Positions 29,190-38,129 of a DNA stretch of 64,000 bases are shown here, piece after piece. The notes beneath the pieces are model-generated. The model saw only the letters and a list, made by a program, of their open reading frames with translations. It searched no databases and was not told the origin of the DNA. The translations under genes were made by a program, and so were the position numbers. Within the stretch, counting starts at the first letter, position 1, and each line of letters starts with the position of its first letter. Origin of the DNA: CAVPTL01 sp963729195 (lineage in GTDB: Bacteria; Actinomycetota; Thermoleophilia; Gaiellales; JAICJC01); assembly GCA_963729195.1 (NCBI GenBank), contig CAVSNF010000020.1, positions 186,001 to 250,000 on the forward strand, in the 5' to 3' direction.

Positions 29190-30051
29190 TCAGTCGGCGC
29201 CGTCTTCGGCGTCGCGCTTGTGCAGGTAGCGCTCGATCTCGCGGGCGAGCTGGTCGCCGGTGGGAAGCTGCTCGTCCTCGAGGTCACCGGCGGCCGCCTC
29301 GAGCCGTTTGACGGTCTCGCGCAACATCGCATCGCCGGCCATGGCATCGTCGTAGCGGGCATGCTGCTCGCGCTCGATCTCGAGCAGCGGGTCGAGATCG
29401 AACTCGACGTCCAGGTGGCGCGCCAGCCGCTCCAACAGGGCGATGGTCGCGGCCGCATAGCCGATGCTGGCGTACGGCGGCACCTGTGCGAAGAATCCGA
29501 CGGCCGGTGTGCCCGCGTCGGTGACCGCCATCTCGAACGTCGAAAGCGCCGCTGCCGGTACGCGTAGGAGCCCTTCGGGGCCGCGCGGCTCTCCCTCGGC
29601 CAGCACGCCGTCGTGTGATGCGGTGCTCATCAGCGGCACGGTGCGGGTGTGAGCGACCGCGCCGGGAACCGCTCCCAGGCTGATCCACTGGACCACCCCG
29701 AGCTCGTCGATCAGCGGCCGCCACCTCCCGCCCGAGTTCCTGCCAGCGCAGATCCGGCTCGGCGCCGGAGAACACCAGCAGGTCGCGCTCGCCGACGGCG
29801 ACGTGGCGGATCGCCAGTTCCGGCCATCGCAGTTCGGTCAGCCGGCCGTCCTCGACGTCCAGCACCGGGCGGCGGGAGCGGTAGTCGAAGATCGCGTCGC
29901 CGTCGAAGGTGGCGATCACCTTTCCGTCCTCGGCGATGTGGGCGACGGCGTCGGACGCGGCTTCGGCCGCGTCCACCCAGCCGTCGAACGATGCCACCAT
30001 CACGGCGTCGCGGAACAGGGGCAGATCGTCGGAGAGATGCAGGAGCGTCAT
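29190..30051 (-). CDS. PAC2 (proteasome-assembly-chaperone-like) family protein
   Basis: About 287 aa. The N-terminus DAVMVASFDGWVDAAEAASD and the core VVQWISLGAVPGAVAHTRTV match the PAC2 family widespread in actinobacteria, followed by VGFFAQVPPYASIGYAAATI and a long charged C-terminal helix ending HKRDAEDGAD. One frame change lies near 29700. Function in bacteria is not established; the fold resembles purine nucleoside phosphorylase-like and proteasome-assembly proteins. ATG 30051 has TATCCT 6 nt upstream and no Shine-Dalgarno, suggesting a leaderless mRNA. It is convergent with the AceE-like gene, 7 bp apart. Confidence 0.85.
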
Positions 30052-30057
30052 GGGCAG

Positions 30058-30063
30058 AGGATA
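30058..30063 (-). promoter_or_regulatory. -10 box (TATCCT), leaderless start of the PAC2 gene
   Basis: TATCCT on the minus strand ends exactly 6 nt before ATG 30051; there is no ribosome site between them. Confidence 0.5.
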
Positions 30064-30117
30064 CGGAAATCCTCGCCGGCCGGGGGCCGCAGTGGGCCCC
30101 CGGCGGCGGCTGCCGGC

Positions 30118-30348
30118 TCAGACGGTGGCGCCCATGCGGGCGTCGGCCAGCTTCACGATCTCGTTCCAGTTGCCCTTGCGAAATCGGCCGGCGCGTTCCA
30201 GGCCCTGCTCGCCGAGCTCCTTGATCCGAGGCGCCAGCGCGGGATCGTCACACTCGATCGCCGCGGTCAGAAGGACGTGCGATGCCTGTCCGTCCTTGCC
30301 CCGCTCCATCAGATCGACGGCCTCGTCGATCAAACCGGCGGTGTTCAT
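30118..30348 (-). CDS. Small helical protein of unknown function
   Basis: 76 aa, intact. ATG 30348 is preferred over upstream in-frame codons because GAAGGGAGA lies 8 nt before it. The sequence is charged and helical (MNTAGLIDEAVDLMERGKDG ... KELGEQGLERAGRFRKGNWN) with no recognised domain, membrane segment or signal. It lies between element C and the PAC2 gene on the same strand. Confidence 0.6.
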   Translation of the reverse strand: MNTAGLIDEAVDLMERGKDGQASHVLLTAAIECDDPALAPRIKELGEQGLERAGRFRKGNWNEIVKLADARMGATV

Positions 30349-30429
30349 GGGTTGGGTCTCCCTTCCTCGGGTGTTGCCGGGCGGGAGCCCACTGGGATTG
30401 TTGCAGACAACCCCATTTCGGGCAAGCTG

Positions 30430-30455
30430 AATAATTGGTGCCAGGCACCGATTAT
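30430..30455. repeat. Palindromic 3'-end element, copy C (degenerate)
   Basis: Core GGTGCCAGGCACC (30437-30449) with flanks ATAATT / GATTAT; the outer flanks have diverged. A solo right half, CACCGTTATTCA (30475-30486), lies 20 bp further on and provides the stop codon of the dehydrogenase gene ending at 30480. The region looks like one diverged copy plus a half copy. It separates two co-directional minus-strand genes. Confidence 0.65.
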
Positions 30456-30479
30456 ACCGATGGTCGCGTTTTAACACCG

Positions 30480-31527
30480 TTATTCAAGGGCGGCCAGGAG
30501 GGCGGTGCCGACCTCGCTGGTCGAGGCTGTGCCGCCCAGGTCGGACGTGCGCACGGCCCCGGCGCTGAGCACTGCCTCCACCGCTGCCATCACCCGGGCG
30601 GCAGCTTCGTCGAGTCCCAGCGCCTCCAGCATCATCGCCCCGGCCCACACCGCCCCGATCGGGTTGGCCTTGCCGGTACCGGCGATGTCTGGCGCCGAGC
30701 CGTGCACCGGTTCGAACAGTCCCGGCACGCCCGGCCCGTACGGCAGGTTGGCGCTGGCGGCGAGCCCCATGCCGCCCTGGATGGCGGCGCCGATATCGGT
30801 CAGGATGTCTCCGAACAGGTTGGACGCCACCATCACGTCGAAGCGCTGGGGCTGGGTCACCATGTAGGCGCAGGCAGCGTCCACCAAAAGCTGCTCGTAG
30901 GCGACGTCGGGGAACTCCGTCGCCACCTGGGCGCACACCTCGTCCCACATCACGAAGTGGTGGGGGCTGGCGTTGGACTTGGTGATGCTCGCCAGCCGCC
31001 GGCGGCGGGAGCGGGCCAGCTCGAACGCATACCGGGCGATCCGCTCGACGCCGTGGCGGGTGAACACGTCCACTTGGATGCCGACCTCGTGTGCGCCACC
31101 GCGATGTACCCGGCCGCCCACCCCGCCGTACTCGCCCTCGGTGTTCTCTCGCACGCACACCATGTCGATGTCGTCACTGGTGCGGCCGGCCAACGGCGAG
31201 GTCACACCTGGCAGCAGGCGCACCGGCCGGAGGTTGACATACAGGTCGAAACACCTGGCGGATCGGCAGCAAAAGCCCCCACAGGGTGACGTGGTCGGGC
31301 ACCTCGGGCGAGCCCACGGCACCCAGATAGATCGCGTCGTAGCTGCGCAGCTGATCGATGCCGTCGGCCGGCATCATCTCGCCGTGCTCGCGATACCAGG
31401 CGCTGCCCCAGTCGAGGTCGTCCCAGGCGAGCACACCCGGTCCGGCCGCGGCGTCCACAACCCGCTTGCCGACCGCCACCACCTCAGGGCCGACGCCGTC
31501 TCCCGCGATCACCGCGATCCGCTGCAT
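30480..31527 (-). CDS. Isopropylmalate/tartrate dehydrogenase-like decarboxylating dehydrogenase
   Basis: About 349 aa of the isocitrate/isopropylmalate dehydrogenase family. N-terminus MQRIAVIAGDGVGPEVVAVG; substrate-loop segment FDLYVNLRPVRLLPGV and VRENTEGEYGGVGGR are closer to tartrate/malate dehydrogenases (TtuC type) than to LeuB. The Mg ligands lie in VASNLFGDILTDIGAAIQGG, and GLFEPVHGSAPDIAGTGKAN is the NAD-binding loop. One frame change lies near 31245. ATG 31527 has TAGTCT 6 nt upstream (leaderless). The protein ends ALE, the last codons and TAA coming from the element-like sequence GAATAACGGTG. Confidence 0.88.
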
Positions 31528-31533
31528 CGCGGC

Positions 31534-31539
31534 AGACTA
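31534..31539 (-). promoter_or_regulatory. -10 box (TAGTCT), leaderless start of the dehydrogenase gene
   Basis: TAGTCT on the minus strand ends 6 nt before ATG 31527, with no ribosome-binding site between. Confidence 0.5.
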
Positions 31540-31553
31540 CCGGCCGATGGCTG

Positions 31554-31796
31554 CTACTGCTGGTAGTGCTCGACCACGCCCTCCGATCGGGGCTGAGCCG
31601 ACTCGGGATCGAGCCCGAACTCCTCGCGCGCCCGCCGCTGGCGCAGCAGATCCCACGCCCGGTCGAGCTGCACCTTGATCTCTTCGAGCCGCTTGCGGTC
31701 GTCCTCCGAGGGCGTGCCGTGGCTCTCGTGCTCCCACAGCAGGTTCTCCTCGTTTACCAACTCGTTGATCCTTGCCAGAATCTCGGTGTCGTCCAT
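31554..31796 (-). CDS. DUF2630 family protein
   Basis: 80 aa, intact. ATG 31796 is chosen because GGAGGTGA lies 5 nt upstream; longer in-frame starts add only low-complexity residues. The sequence MDDTEILARINELVNEENLL then LEEIKVQLDRAWDLLRQRRA with a C-terminal REEFGLDP is the DUF2630 pattern, a short two-helix protein common in actinobacteria, of unknown function. It lies just upstream of the dehydrogenase gene on the same strand. Confidence 0.85.
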   Translation of the reverse strand: MDDTEILARINELVNEENLLWEHESHGTPSEDDRKRLEEIKVQLDRAWDLLRQRRAREEFGLDPESAQPRSEGVVEHYQQ

Positions 31797-31864
31797 TCCG
31801 GTCACCTCCGACCGTCGACGTCCATGAGTGGTGCCCATCATCACAGTAGTCAAAACCCAGGCGG

Positions 31865-31870
31865 TAGGCT
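31865..31870 (+). promoter_or_regulatory. -10 box (TAGGCT), leaderless start of the DUF1707 gene
   Basis: TAGGCT ends 6 nt before ATG 31877; the six bases between (TTTCCT) contain no ribosome site. Confidence 0.5.
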
Positions 31871-31876
31871 TTTCCT

Positions 31877-32470
31877 ATGAGTGAGCAGCCGCGGCCGGCC
31901 ATACGCGCCACGGATGCCGACCGTGAGCACACCGTCGGCCGGCTCAGCGATGCGTCGGTGAACGGCAGCCTGACCCTGGAAGAGCTGGCCGACCGGGCTG
32001 AGCTGGCCCATCGAGCCCGCACCCGCGATGAGCTGGCCACCCTGGTGCGCGACCTGCCCGCCGGCCACGGTCAGTCGCTGTACGTCGCCAACCGGCGGGA
32101 ATGGGCGGTGTGCTCGCACCTGACCCGCGGCGGCCGCTGGTTGCCGGCCGAGCACAATCGCTATGTGAGCCTGTGTGGCACCATCGACATCGACCTGCGC
32201 GAAGCGGTGCTGCATGGCCCGGTGATCGACCTGGAGGTGCTCAGCTGGTTCGGGACGACCACCGTGCTGGTGCCCGAGGGGGCCGTGGTGGAGCTGGACG
32301 CCGGTGGCTTCTCGGCCACGCACGAGCTGCGGGTGGACGCTGCGCCGGCACCGGGCGCTCCGATCGTGCGGCTGCGCACCCGCGGCGGCTTCGGCACCAT
32401 CCGGGTGCGCACGCAGCCGCGCCGGCGGGATGCGCTGAAGGCGGCCGTGCTCGGCTTTCTCGGCCGGTAG
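31877..32470 (+). CDS. DUF1707 domain protein with LiaF-like C-terminal domain
   Basis: 197 aa, intact. Residues about 8-62 are DUF1707 (IRATDADREHTVGRLSDASV ... LTLEELADRAELAHRARTRD), a short domain of actinobacterial membrane and surface proteins. Residues about 70-180 are beta-rich, like the LiaF/YvqF C-terminal domain (SLCGTIDIDLREAVLHGP, STHEL-type strands, LRTRGGFGTIRVRTQPRRRD). No membrane helix or signal is seen. Function unknown; related proteins are often linked to envelope stress. It ends abutting the convergent winged-helix gene. Confidence 0.83.
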   Translation: MSEQPRPAIRATDADREHTVGRLSDASVNGSLTLEELADRAELAHRARTRDELATLVRDLPAGHGQSLYVANRREWAVCSHLTRGGRWLPAEHNRYVSLCGTIDIDLREAVLHGPVIDLEVLSWFGTTTVLVPEGAVVELDAGGFSATHELRVDAAPAPGAPIVRLRTRGGFGTIRVRTQPRRRDALKAAVLGFLGR

Positions 32471-33560
32471 TTACAGCGCGGCGAAGGCCACGTCGGTTTC
32501 GGAGTCGGGCGCGAGCAGCTCGAGCAGCCGCATCGCCTCCTCGGCGATCGCCGTGCGCTCGGCCGCGGTCAGCTTGGCGAACGGCTGGACCACGAGCGTG
32601 GCGGTGACGCTGACCGCGATCGAGCCTCCAGCGGGCTGCGGCGAACCCGTCGACCAGCACGGTCGCGTAGATCCCGTTTCCAGAGAAGATCAGCGGCCGA
32701 TGCTCGGCGGCAATCACCCGGGTGCGGTCGGCGTGGGACAAAAGCACGTTGTCGTAGTCGGGCAGAAACCGCACCGGAGCCGGGCGATCGGCGTCGGGCA
32801 TCAGGCCGTCCTGGACGTCCCACAGCTGGGCGCCGTGCTCGTCAGTGAACGATCGCAGCTGGGGCCGCAGCCGCGCGACCACCTCGTTCAGGCGGGTCAG
32901 ACCCGACCACGTCTGGGCGTCCTTGACAGTGGCGGGCCCAAACGCCCGCAGATACCGCAACACCAGCTCATCGGCGGTCGTGTCGGTGCCCAGCGGCTGT
33001 CCCAGCCAGGCCTCCGCCGAGGTGTGCCGGGCGAGCCCTGACTCCCCCCACACGCCGCGCGGCGGCACCTGCACCAGCGCCACCGCGGCGCGCACGCCCA
33101 TGGCCAGGGCGTGCGGGTCGCGTCCGCTGAACTGCGGCGAGAGTCGCTCTCCCAACTCGGCGAAGGTACGCGGCTGCTCGTCCACCAGTGCCCGCCCGGC
33201 CGCCTCCAGCAGGGCGATGTCGACGCCCTCCAGCTGGCGGCGATAGTTGCCGCTCAACGAGCGCGTGATCACGGGCTGCAGCACCGGCCGAACCGCCAGG
33301 CAGTCGGCCGCCGACACCAGGTGGATGGTGGAGCGCTGGAGTGCGATCCGCACCGCCCGGCGGTCGCTGAGCAGCTGTCCCAGCGCCTGCGGCGAGAACT
33401 CGGCGACCCGCGACCACAGCGCCAGGTAGGGCGAGTTGGGTGTCTGACTCTGAAGGCCCACCAGCCGCTCGATCGTGTCGGGCAGCGGCGCCGCCGCGCG
33501 TTCCATCAGCATCTGGCGTGCCAGCAGGGCGCGGTTCAGTTGGCGGCGGCTGAGCTGCAC
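32471..33560 (-). CDS. Winged-helix DNA-binding domain protein (HTH_42/AlkX-type)
   Basis: About 363 aa. Begins MQLSRRQLNRALLARQMLME at GTG 33560 and contains the family pattern ERLVGLQSQTPNSPYLALWS, ALQRSTIHLVSAADCLAVRP and, in the C-terminal half, LPDYDNVLLSHADRTRVI. This is the winged helix DNA-binding domain family (PF06224), with members implicated in DNA glycosylase-like repair (AlkX/YcaQ relatives) and transcription. One frame change near 32630 restores a C-terminus ending VAFAAL. TACGTT lies 6 nt before the GTG start, again leaderless. Confidence 0.85.
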
Positions 33561-33566
33561 GCGGGG

Positions 33567-33572
33567 AACGTA
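33567..33572 (-). promoter_or_regulatory. -10 box (TACGTT), leaderless start of the winged-helix gene
   Basis: TACGTT on the minus strand ends 6 nt before GTG 33560. Confidence 0.45.
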
Positions 33573-33731
33573 GCCGAGCGCGCAAGTGCGGATCGCGAAA
33601 AGTCAAAGCACCGGCTGGAAAACTCTCCCAAAACGGCGAGCAGGTCTCGGGCGGATGGTTGGAGATCATCAGCGGCCTCAAGACAGTGGTGAAACTGGAC
33701 TTCCGTTAAAGTGAGCATCCGCACGATCTGG

Positions 33732-33737
33732 TAGGGT
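33732..33737 (+). promoter_or_regulatory. -10 box (TAGGGT), leaderless start of the TetR gene
   Basis: TAGGGT ends 6 nt before GTG 33744; the spacer CTGCCA holds no ribosome site. Confidence 0.5.
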
Positions 33738-33743
33738 CTGCCA

Positions 33744-34346
33744 GTGGAAGCGGCCCCGGATCTCGATTCGCAGTCGAGCGAGCGTATCCCCGCCCGCGAC
33801 CGTATCCTCGACACTTCCTACGAGCTGTTCTCCCGCCACGGCGTGAAGGCCGTGGGCGTGGACACCATCATCGAGCGCTCCGGGGTCGCCAAGATGACCC
33901 TGTACCGGCACTTCCGGTCAAAGGACGAGCTGGTGCTGGCGTTCCTGAGGGAGCGTGAGAGCGTGTGGACGGTGGGCTGGCTGCAGGCCGAGGTTGAGGC
34001 TCGCAGCGACGATCCACGCGAGCGGCTGCTGGTGATCTTCGACGTGCTCGACGACTGGTTTCGGCGAGGCGACTTCGAGGGCTGCTCGTTCATCAACCTG
34101 ATGCTCGAGGCGGGGGTGGATGAGTCTCGCATCCGCACCGCCTGCGTCGATCACCTCGCCAACATCCGGGTGTTTCTGGGCAGGCTCGCCGCCGACACCG
34201 GCGCCGCCGATCCGGACAATCTCGCCCGCAGCTGGCACATCCTGATGAAGGGCGCGATCGTGTCCGCCGGCGAGGGCGACACCGAAGCGGCCCGCCGCAG
34301 TCAGGCCATGGGGCGGCTGTTGCTCGCTGCCGCGGCACCGGCCTAG
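33744..34346 (+). CDS. TetR-family transcriptional regulator
   Basis: 200 aa, intact, GTG 33744. The N-terminal helix-turn-helix spans about residues 18-60: ARDRILDTSYELFSRHGVKA then SGVAKMTLYRHFRSKDELVL. The C-terminal ligand domain includes FEGCSFINLMLEAG, typical of a subgroup that often controls efflux or redox enzymes. It is divergent from the winged-helix gene and convergent with the peptide-binding protein gene; its target is not evident. Confidence 0.9.
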   Translation: MEAAPDLDSQSSERIPARDRILDTSYELFSRHGVKAVGVDTIIERSGVAKMTLYRHFRSKDELVLAFLRERESVWTVGWLQAEVEARSDDPRERLLVIFDVLDDWFRRGDFEGCSFINLMLEAGVDESRIRTACVDHLANIRVFLGRLAADTGAADPDNLARSWHILMKGAIVSAGEGDTEAARRSQAMGRLLLAAAAPA

Positions 34347-34365
34347 ACGATCTCGGGAGCCCCGG

Positions 34366-36066
34366 CTACGAGGTCGTGTGCGGTGCCGTGTAGTAGCACT
34401 TGCAGTACGACCAGAGCTGCGGCTGGAACCCTGTCCAGTTGTTGCTGTGAGCGGTGATCAGGTTGGTGTTGACCAGCTGGATGTACGGCCGCTTGTCCGC
34501 CACGTAGGCCTCCATCTGCCACACCAGCTTCTGCCGCTGCTTGAAGTCGACCGCGACCTGCTGTTGCTTGTACATGGCGTCGTAGGTGGGATCGTCCATG
34601 CCGGTGTCGCTGGCATTTCCCCACTGGGCCTTGGTGACGGTGGAGAGGTTGTAGTTGGGGTCGATGTAGGGATGCCAGTACCACGTGAACATGTCGGCCT
34701 TGGTGTACTTGTAGCTGGCCGCCGTGATCGCGTCGAAGGCGGCGCTGACGTCGCCGCCTGCGACCTCGTTGAGCTTCACCCCGATCTTCTTGTAGGCGGT
34801 CTGAAGGATGTCGAACTGGCGGTCGCCGTTGAAGTCGAGGTCGTCGGGGACGATCACGTCGTAGCTCATCTCGTGGGCCGGCTGGGCGTATTGGCCGGTG
34901 GTGGCCGGTACTTGGCGGATGCCGTCGGACGCCCTTCGGGTAGCCCAGCGAGTCGAGCATCTGGTTGGCCTTGTCGGGGTCGTAGGGGAGCGGCTTGACG
35001 GCTGGGTTGAGCCAGCCGGAGGGGCCTGACCAGGCCGACATGATGTTTGCCCAGGGCTCGGCGTGGCCGCCGAACACGATGTTGATCAGCTGCTGGCGCG
35101 GAGTGGCGTACTCGAACGCCTCTTTCAGGGTGGTGTTCAGGAGCTCGCGGTTTTTGGGCTTCTTGGGATTGGAGTTGAACCCGAGGTTGGTGACCTCGCT
35201 GCCGTCCTCGGTCACCACGGCCGCGCCGGCGTGTCCTTGAGCGAGTTGGCGACGGTGTAGGGCACCTGGTCGATGAAGTTGATATCGCCCTGCTGGAAGG
35301 CGGCGATCATCGAGGTCGGGTTGGTGTAGTAGGTCAACGCCACCGCGGCGGCGTGCGACTTGGGCCCGTAGAAGTACGGGTTGGGCTTGAACACGGTGGT
35401 GCCTTTCTTCTCGAACTTGGTGATCGTGTACGGCCCGCCCGACACGGTCGGCAGGTGCTGGTCGGGGAAGTACGACGACAGCGCCTTGCCGTTGTTGCCG
35501 GTGTACTTGTCCCACACGTGCTTGGGCAGGATGAACAGCTGCTCGAGGTTGGCGAGCACTCCGGCCACCGGCTTGCTGTAGGTGATCACCAGCGTGTTGG
35601 GATCGGGCGCTTCGGCCTTCTCGACTCCCAGCAGCGTGCCTGCGTAGTAGGAGGTGGCACCGGCCTTGTACTTGAGCGCGGTCTCGATCGTCCACACGGC
35701 GTCGGCGGCGGTCAGCGGCACCTTGTCCGACCACTTGCCGCCGGGGATCAGGTGGAACGTCCACACCAGCCCGTCGGGGCTGGTTGTCCAGCTCTTCGCC
35801 CAGTCGCCCTCGAGCTTCAGCCCCGGGCCGTACTGCACCAGCTCGGGGTACTCCATGATGAAGGCGTTATAGGCCTGGGCGTCGATCGCCGTGAACGGGT
35901 TGAGCGAGTCGATGTTGTAGGTGCTGCCGACCTGCAGGATGTCGCCCGACCCGGATCCGGAGGTTGTGCTGCCACCGCCGCAGCCCGCGGCGATCGCAAG
36001 TGTCAGCCCAAGCACCAGCCCGGCCAGGGCGCGCCGTGGGGGAGACCAGGAGGAGCCTTGGAACAT
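34366..36066 (-). CDS. ABC transporter substrate-binding lipoprotein, family 5 (peptide/nickel type)
   Basis: About 567 aa. ATG 36066; signal GLVLGLTLAIAAGC with lipobox IAAGC (Cys near residue 29), then a Gly/Ser-rich linker. SBP_bac_5 pattern: STYNIDSLNPFTAIDAQAYN, TFHLIPGGKWSDKVPLTAAD and GGPYTITKFEKKGTTVFKPN. Frame changes occur near 35235 and at 34945-34890. No permease or ATPase of this class is adjacent, so it is an orphan receptor in this window; the ligand could be a peptide, nickel or an opine-like compound. TAGGAT lies 8 nt before the start codon (leaderless pattern). Confidence 0.88.
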
Positions 36067-36074
36067 CGGCGGTG

Positions 36075-36080
36075 ATCCTA
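36075..36080 (-). promoter_or_regulatory. -10 box (TAGGAT) of the peptide-binding protein gene
   Basis: TAGGAT on the minus strand ends 8 nt before ATG 36066. Confidence 0.45.
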
Positions 36081-36085
36081 ATCGA

Positions 36086-36415
36086 TCACGCGGTGAACAC
36101 GTGGTGACGCGCCTGCGCCCAATGGCGGATCGCGTTAAACCCCGGCAGCAGTCTGTGGCCGACGTCCGTCAGCGCGTAGGTGCTGGTGCCGTTTTCGGCC
36201 GGCACCTGCTGTACCAGCCCGGCGGCTGTCAGCTCCTTCAGGCGCTCTGTCAAGAGCCGATCCGACAGCCCCGGAATGGCCCGTGCGATCTCACAGAATC
36301 GCGCCGGCCGGTTGGCCAGCACATCCAGGATCAGGGCGGTCCAGCGCTTGCCCAAAAGCTCGAAGGCCGAGGCCAGCGCGGGGCAGACTTCGAGGGGTTC
36401 GGTGGTCGCGCTCAT
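36086..36415 (-). CDS. HxlR-family (MarR-like) transcriptional regulator
   Basis: 109 aa, intact. ATG 36415 is chosen over the longer frame: it gives the standard HxlR length and TAAGCT lies 7 nt upstream. Family pattern: CPALASAFELLGKRWTALIL (the conserved Cys is the redox-sensing position in several members), GLSDRLLTERLKELTAAGLV and a wing ending YALTDVGHRLLPGF. It is divergent from two DsbA-fold genes, and a perfect inverted repeat lies between them (36441-36467). HxlR regulators commonly respond to quinones, aldehydes or disulfide stress, which fits thioredoxin-fold targets. Confidence 0.9.
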   Translation of the reverse strand: MSATTEPLEVCPALASAFELLGKRWTALILDVLANRPARFCEIARAIPGLSDRLLTERLKELTAAGLVQQVPAENGTSTYALTDVGHRLLPGFNAIRHWAQARHHVFTA

Positions 36416-36422
36416 TGGCGGG

Positions 36423-36428
36423 AGCTTA
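36423..36428 (-). promoter_or_regulatory. -10 box (TAAGCT) of the HxlR gene
   Basis: TAAGCT on the minus strand ends 7 nt before ATG 36415. Confidence 0.4.
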
Positions 36429-36440
36429 GCGCGGTTTACG

Positions 36441-36467
36441 ATCGCACTTACATTGGGTAAGTGCGAT
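36441..36467. promoter_or_regulatory. HxlR operator: perfect 11-bp inverted repeat
   Basis: ATCGCACTTAC (36441-36451), spacer ATTGG, GTAAGTGCGAT (36457-36467). It lies between the divergent HxlR and DsbA-like genes. The ACTTAC-N5-GTAAGT core resembles sites described for HxlR-type regulators. Repression of both genes, with autoregulation, is expected. Confidence 0.7.
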
Positions 36468-36510
36468 GCTACGCTGCTCAAGTACCTTCGCACGCATTTG
36501 AGGGAGACCC

Positions 36511-37455
36511 ATGAACGACCACATCACCACCGTGCTACACACCGACCCGGCGTGTCCCTGGGCCTACTCCGAGATCCCCGCGCTCAGCGTGATCCGGTGG
36601 CGTTACGGCCCTCGGCTCGACTGGCGGCTGGTCACGATCGGGCTCACCGAGGATGCCCAGCAGTACATCGATCGTGGCTACACCACGCTTCGTCAGGCTC
36701 GCGGGCACCTCAGTTTCCGGCGCTACGGGATGCCCTTCGCACCCCAACCGAAGGCGCGGATTGCGGCCACCGCGCGAGCCTGCCGGGCGATTGCCGCTGC
36801 GCGGCTGTTGGAGCCGGGCAGCGAGTGGCGGGCGCTGCGCGCGCTGCAGCTGATGCAGTTCAACTCGCCGCTGGTGCTCGATGACGATGACCACCTGGTT
36901 CGGGTTGTCTCGGCCGCGACCGGGCACGACTCGTCGGCCCTTCAGGCGCTGCTCGACTCCGCCGAGGTGACCGAGGCATACCACCACGATCGGGCTGAGG
37001 CGCGTAGCGCTGCCGGCTCCCCGGCCGAGCGCCAGGGAAAGACGGCATCCACGGACGGGGCCGTTCGCTACACCGCCCCGTCGGTGGTGTTCGAGCGCGG
37101 TGATGCCCAGCTCACCGCCGGCGGCTTCCAGCTGGTCGAGGCCTATGACGTCCTGATCGCAAATCTCGACCCGGCGATCGAACGCCGGGACGTGCCCGAG
37201 GATCCTGCCGAGCTGCTGGCGGAGTTCCCTGAGGGCCTCACCACCCAGGAGGTGGCCGCCCTGCTCGCCCGTGGAAACGACGCACCTGACGCCGTGGCGG
37301 CGGAGATGGCGATGCTCGAGCTGGTGGCCGACGGGCGAGCCGCGCGCATCGCCCTGGGTGACGGAGCGGTGTGGGCCGAGCCCGGTCGCATCGGCTGGAT
37401 GCAGTCGGTGCTGGATGAGGCCATGGTCACCCACCCGTTGCAGGTGGCAGTGTGA
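36511..37455 (+). CDS. DsbA-fold protein with extra C-terminal winged-helix-like region
   Basis: 314 aa, intact. ATG 36511 has GGGAGA just upstream. Residues about 6-215 are a DsbA/2-hydroxychromene-isomerase-type thioredoxin fold: the active-site position reads DPACPWAYSEIP, so the second Cys of CPWC is replaced by Ala, which argues against dithiol oxidase activity. Residues about 225-300 (GLTTQEVAALLARGNDAPDA ... LELVADGRAARIALGDGAVW) look like a small winged helix with helix, recognition helix and beta wing. It is co-transcribed with a FrnE-like partner (GTGA overlap) and divergent from an HxlR repressor. Confidence 0.75.
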   Translation: MNDHITTVLHTDPACPWAYSEIPALSVIRWRYGPRLDWRLVTIGLTEDAQQYIDRGYTTLRQARGHLSFRRYGMPFAPQPKARIAATARACRAIAAARLLEPGSEWRALRALQLMQFNSPLVLDDDDHLVRVVSAATGHDSSALQALLDSAEVTEAYHHDRAEARSAAGSPAERQGKTASTDGAVRYTAPSVVFERGDAQLTAGGFQLVEAYDVLIANLDPAIERRDVPEDPAELLAEFPEGLTTQEVAALLARGNDAPDAVAAEMAMLELVADGRAARIALGDGAVWAEPGRIGWMQSVLDEAMVTHPLQVAV

Positions 37456-38129
37456 GCGCCGCCGCCGAGCCGCGGTTGCAGGTCGAGGTGTGGTCCGACC
37501 TGGTGTGCCCCTGGTGTTACATCGGCAAGCGCCAGTTGGAGCGCGCGCTCGAGCAGTTCGATCATCGCGACTCGGTCGATGTCACCTGGCGCAGCTTCGA
37601 GCTGACGCCCAACGAGCGCACCGAGCCGTATCTCCTCAACGACTACTACGCCCAGGCGCGGGGCCTGGGGCCGGCCGAGATCGCCGAGAAGCACGAGCGG
37701 GTTACCAGTGTCGCGGCTGAGCTCGGCCTCGAATACCGGCTCGACCTCGCCCAGCTGGGAAACACGTTCGATGGGCACCGCCTGATCCACCTGGCGGCCG
37801 ATCATGGGCTGCAGGCAGCGGCCAACGAGCGCCTGTTGTCGGCCTACATGACCGAGGGCCGAGCCATCAGCGATCGCGCCACCCTGGCCGACCTGGCGGC
37901 CGAGATCGGCATCGACCGCGCCGAAGCACTGGACGCGTTGGAAACCGGGTTGCACGCCGAGGATGTGCGAAACGACGAGCGGCTGGCGGGCGATCTGGGA
38001 ATCTCAGCCGTGCCGTTCTTCGTCTTCGACCGTCACTACGGCGCCTCCGGCGCCCAACCCGCCGACTATCTGCTGGCAGTGCTCGAGCAAAGCTGGACGG
38101 AGCTGACGAGTGAAGTCCAAGGTGAATAA
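37452..38129 (+). CDS. FrnE-like DsbA-family oxidoreductase
   Basis: 225 aa, intact. GTG 37452 overlaps the previous stop. Active site VCPWCYIGKRQLERALEQF (C-P-W-C) and cis-Pro segment ISAVPFFVFDRHYGASGAQP define the FrnE subgroup, which is implicated in disulfide chemistry and oxidative-stress tolerance. No signal peptide, so it is cytoplasmic. With the upstream CPWA protein it forms a two-gene operon under the HxlR regulator. The final codons, QGE-stop, come from palindromic element D (TAA 38127-38129). Confidence 0.9.
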   Translation: MSAAAEPRLQVEVWSDLVCPWCYIGKRQLERALEQFDHRDSVDVTWRSFELTPNERTEPYLLNDYYAQARGLGPAEIAEKHERVTSVAAELGLEYRLDLAQLGNTFDGHRLIHLAADHGLQAAANERLLSAYMTEGRAISDRATLADLAAEIGIDRAEALDALETGLHAEDVRNDERLAGDLGISAVPFFVFDRHYGASGAQPADYLLAVLEQSWTELTSEVQGE

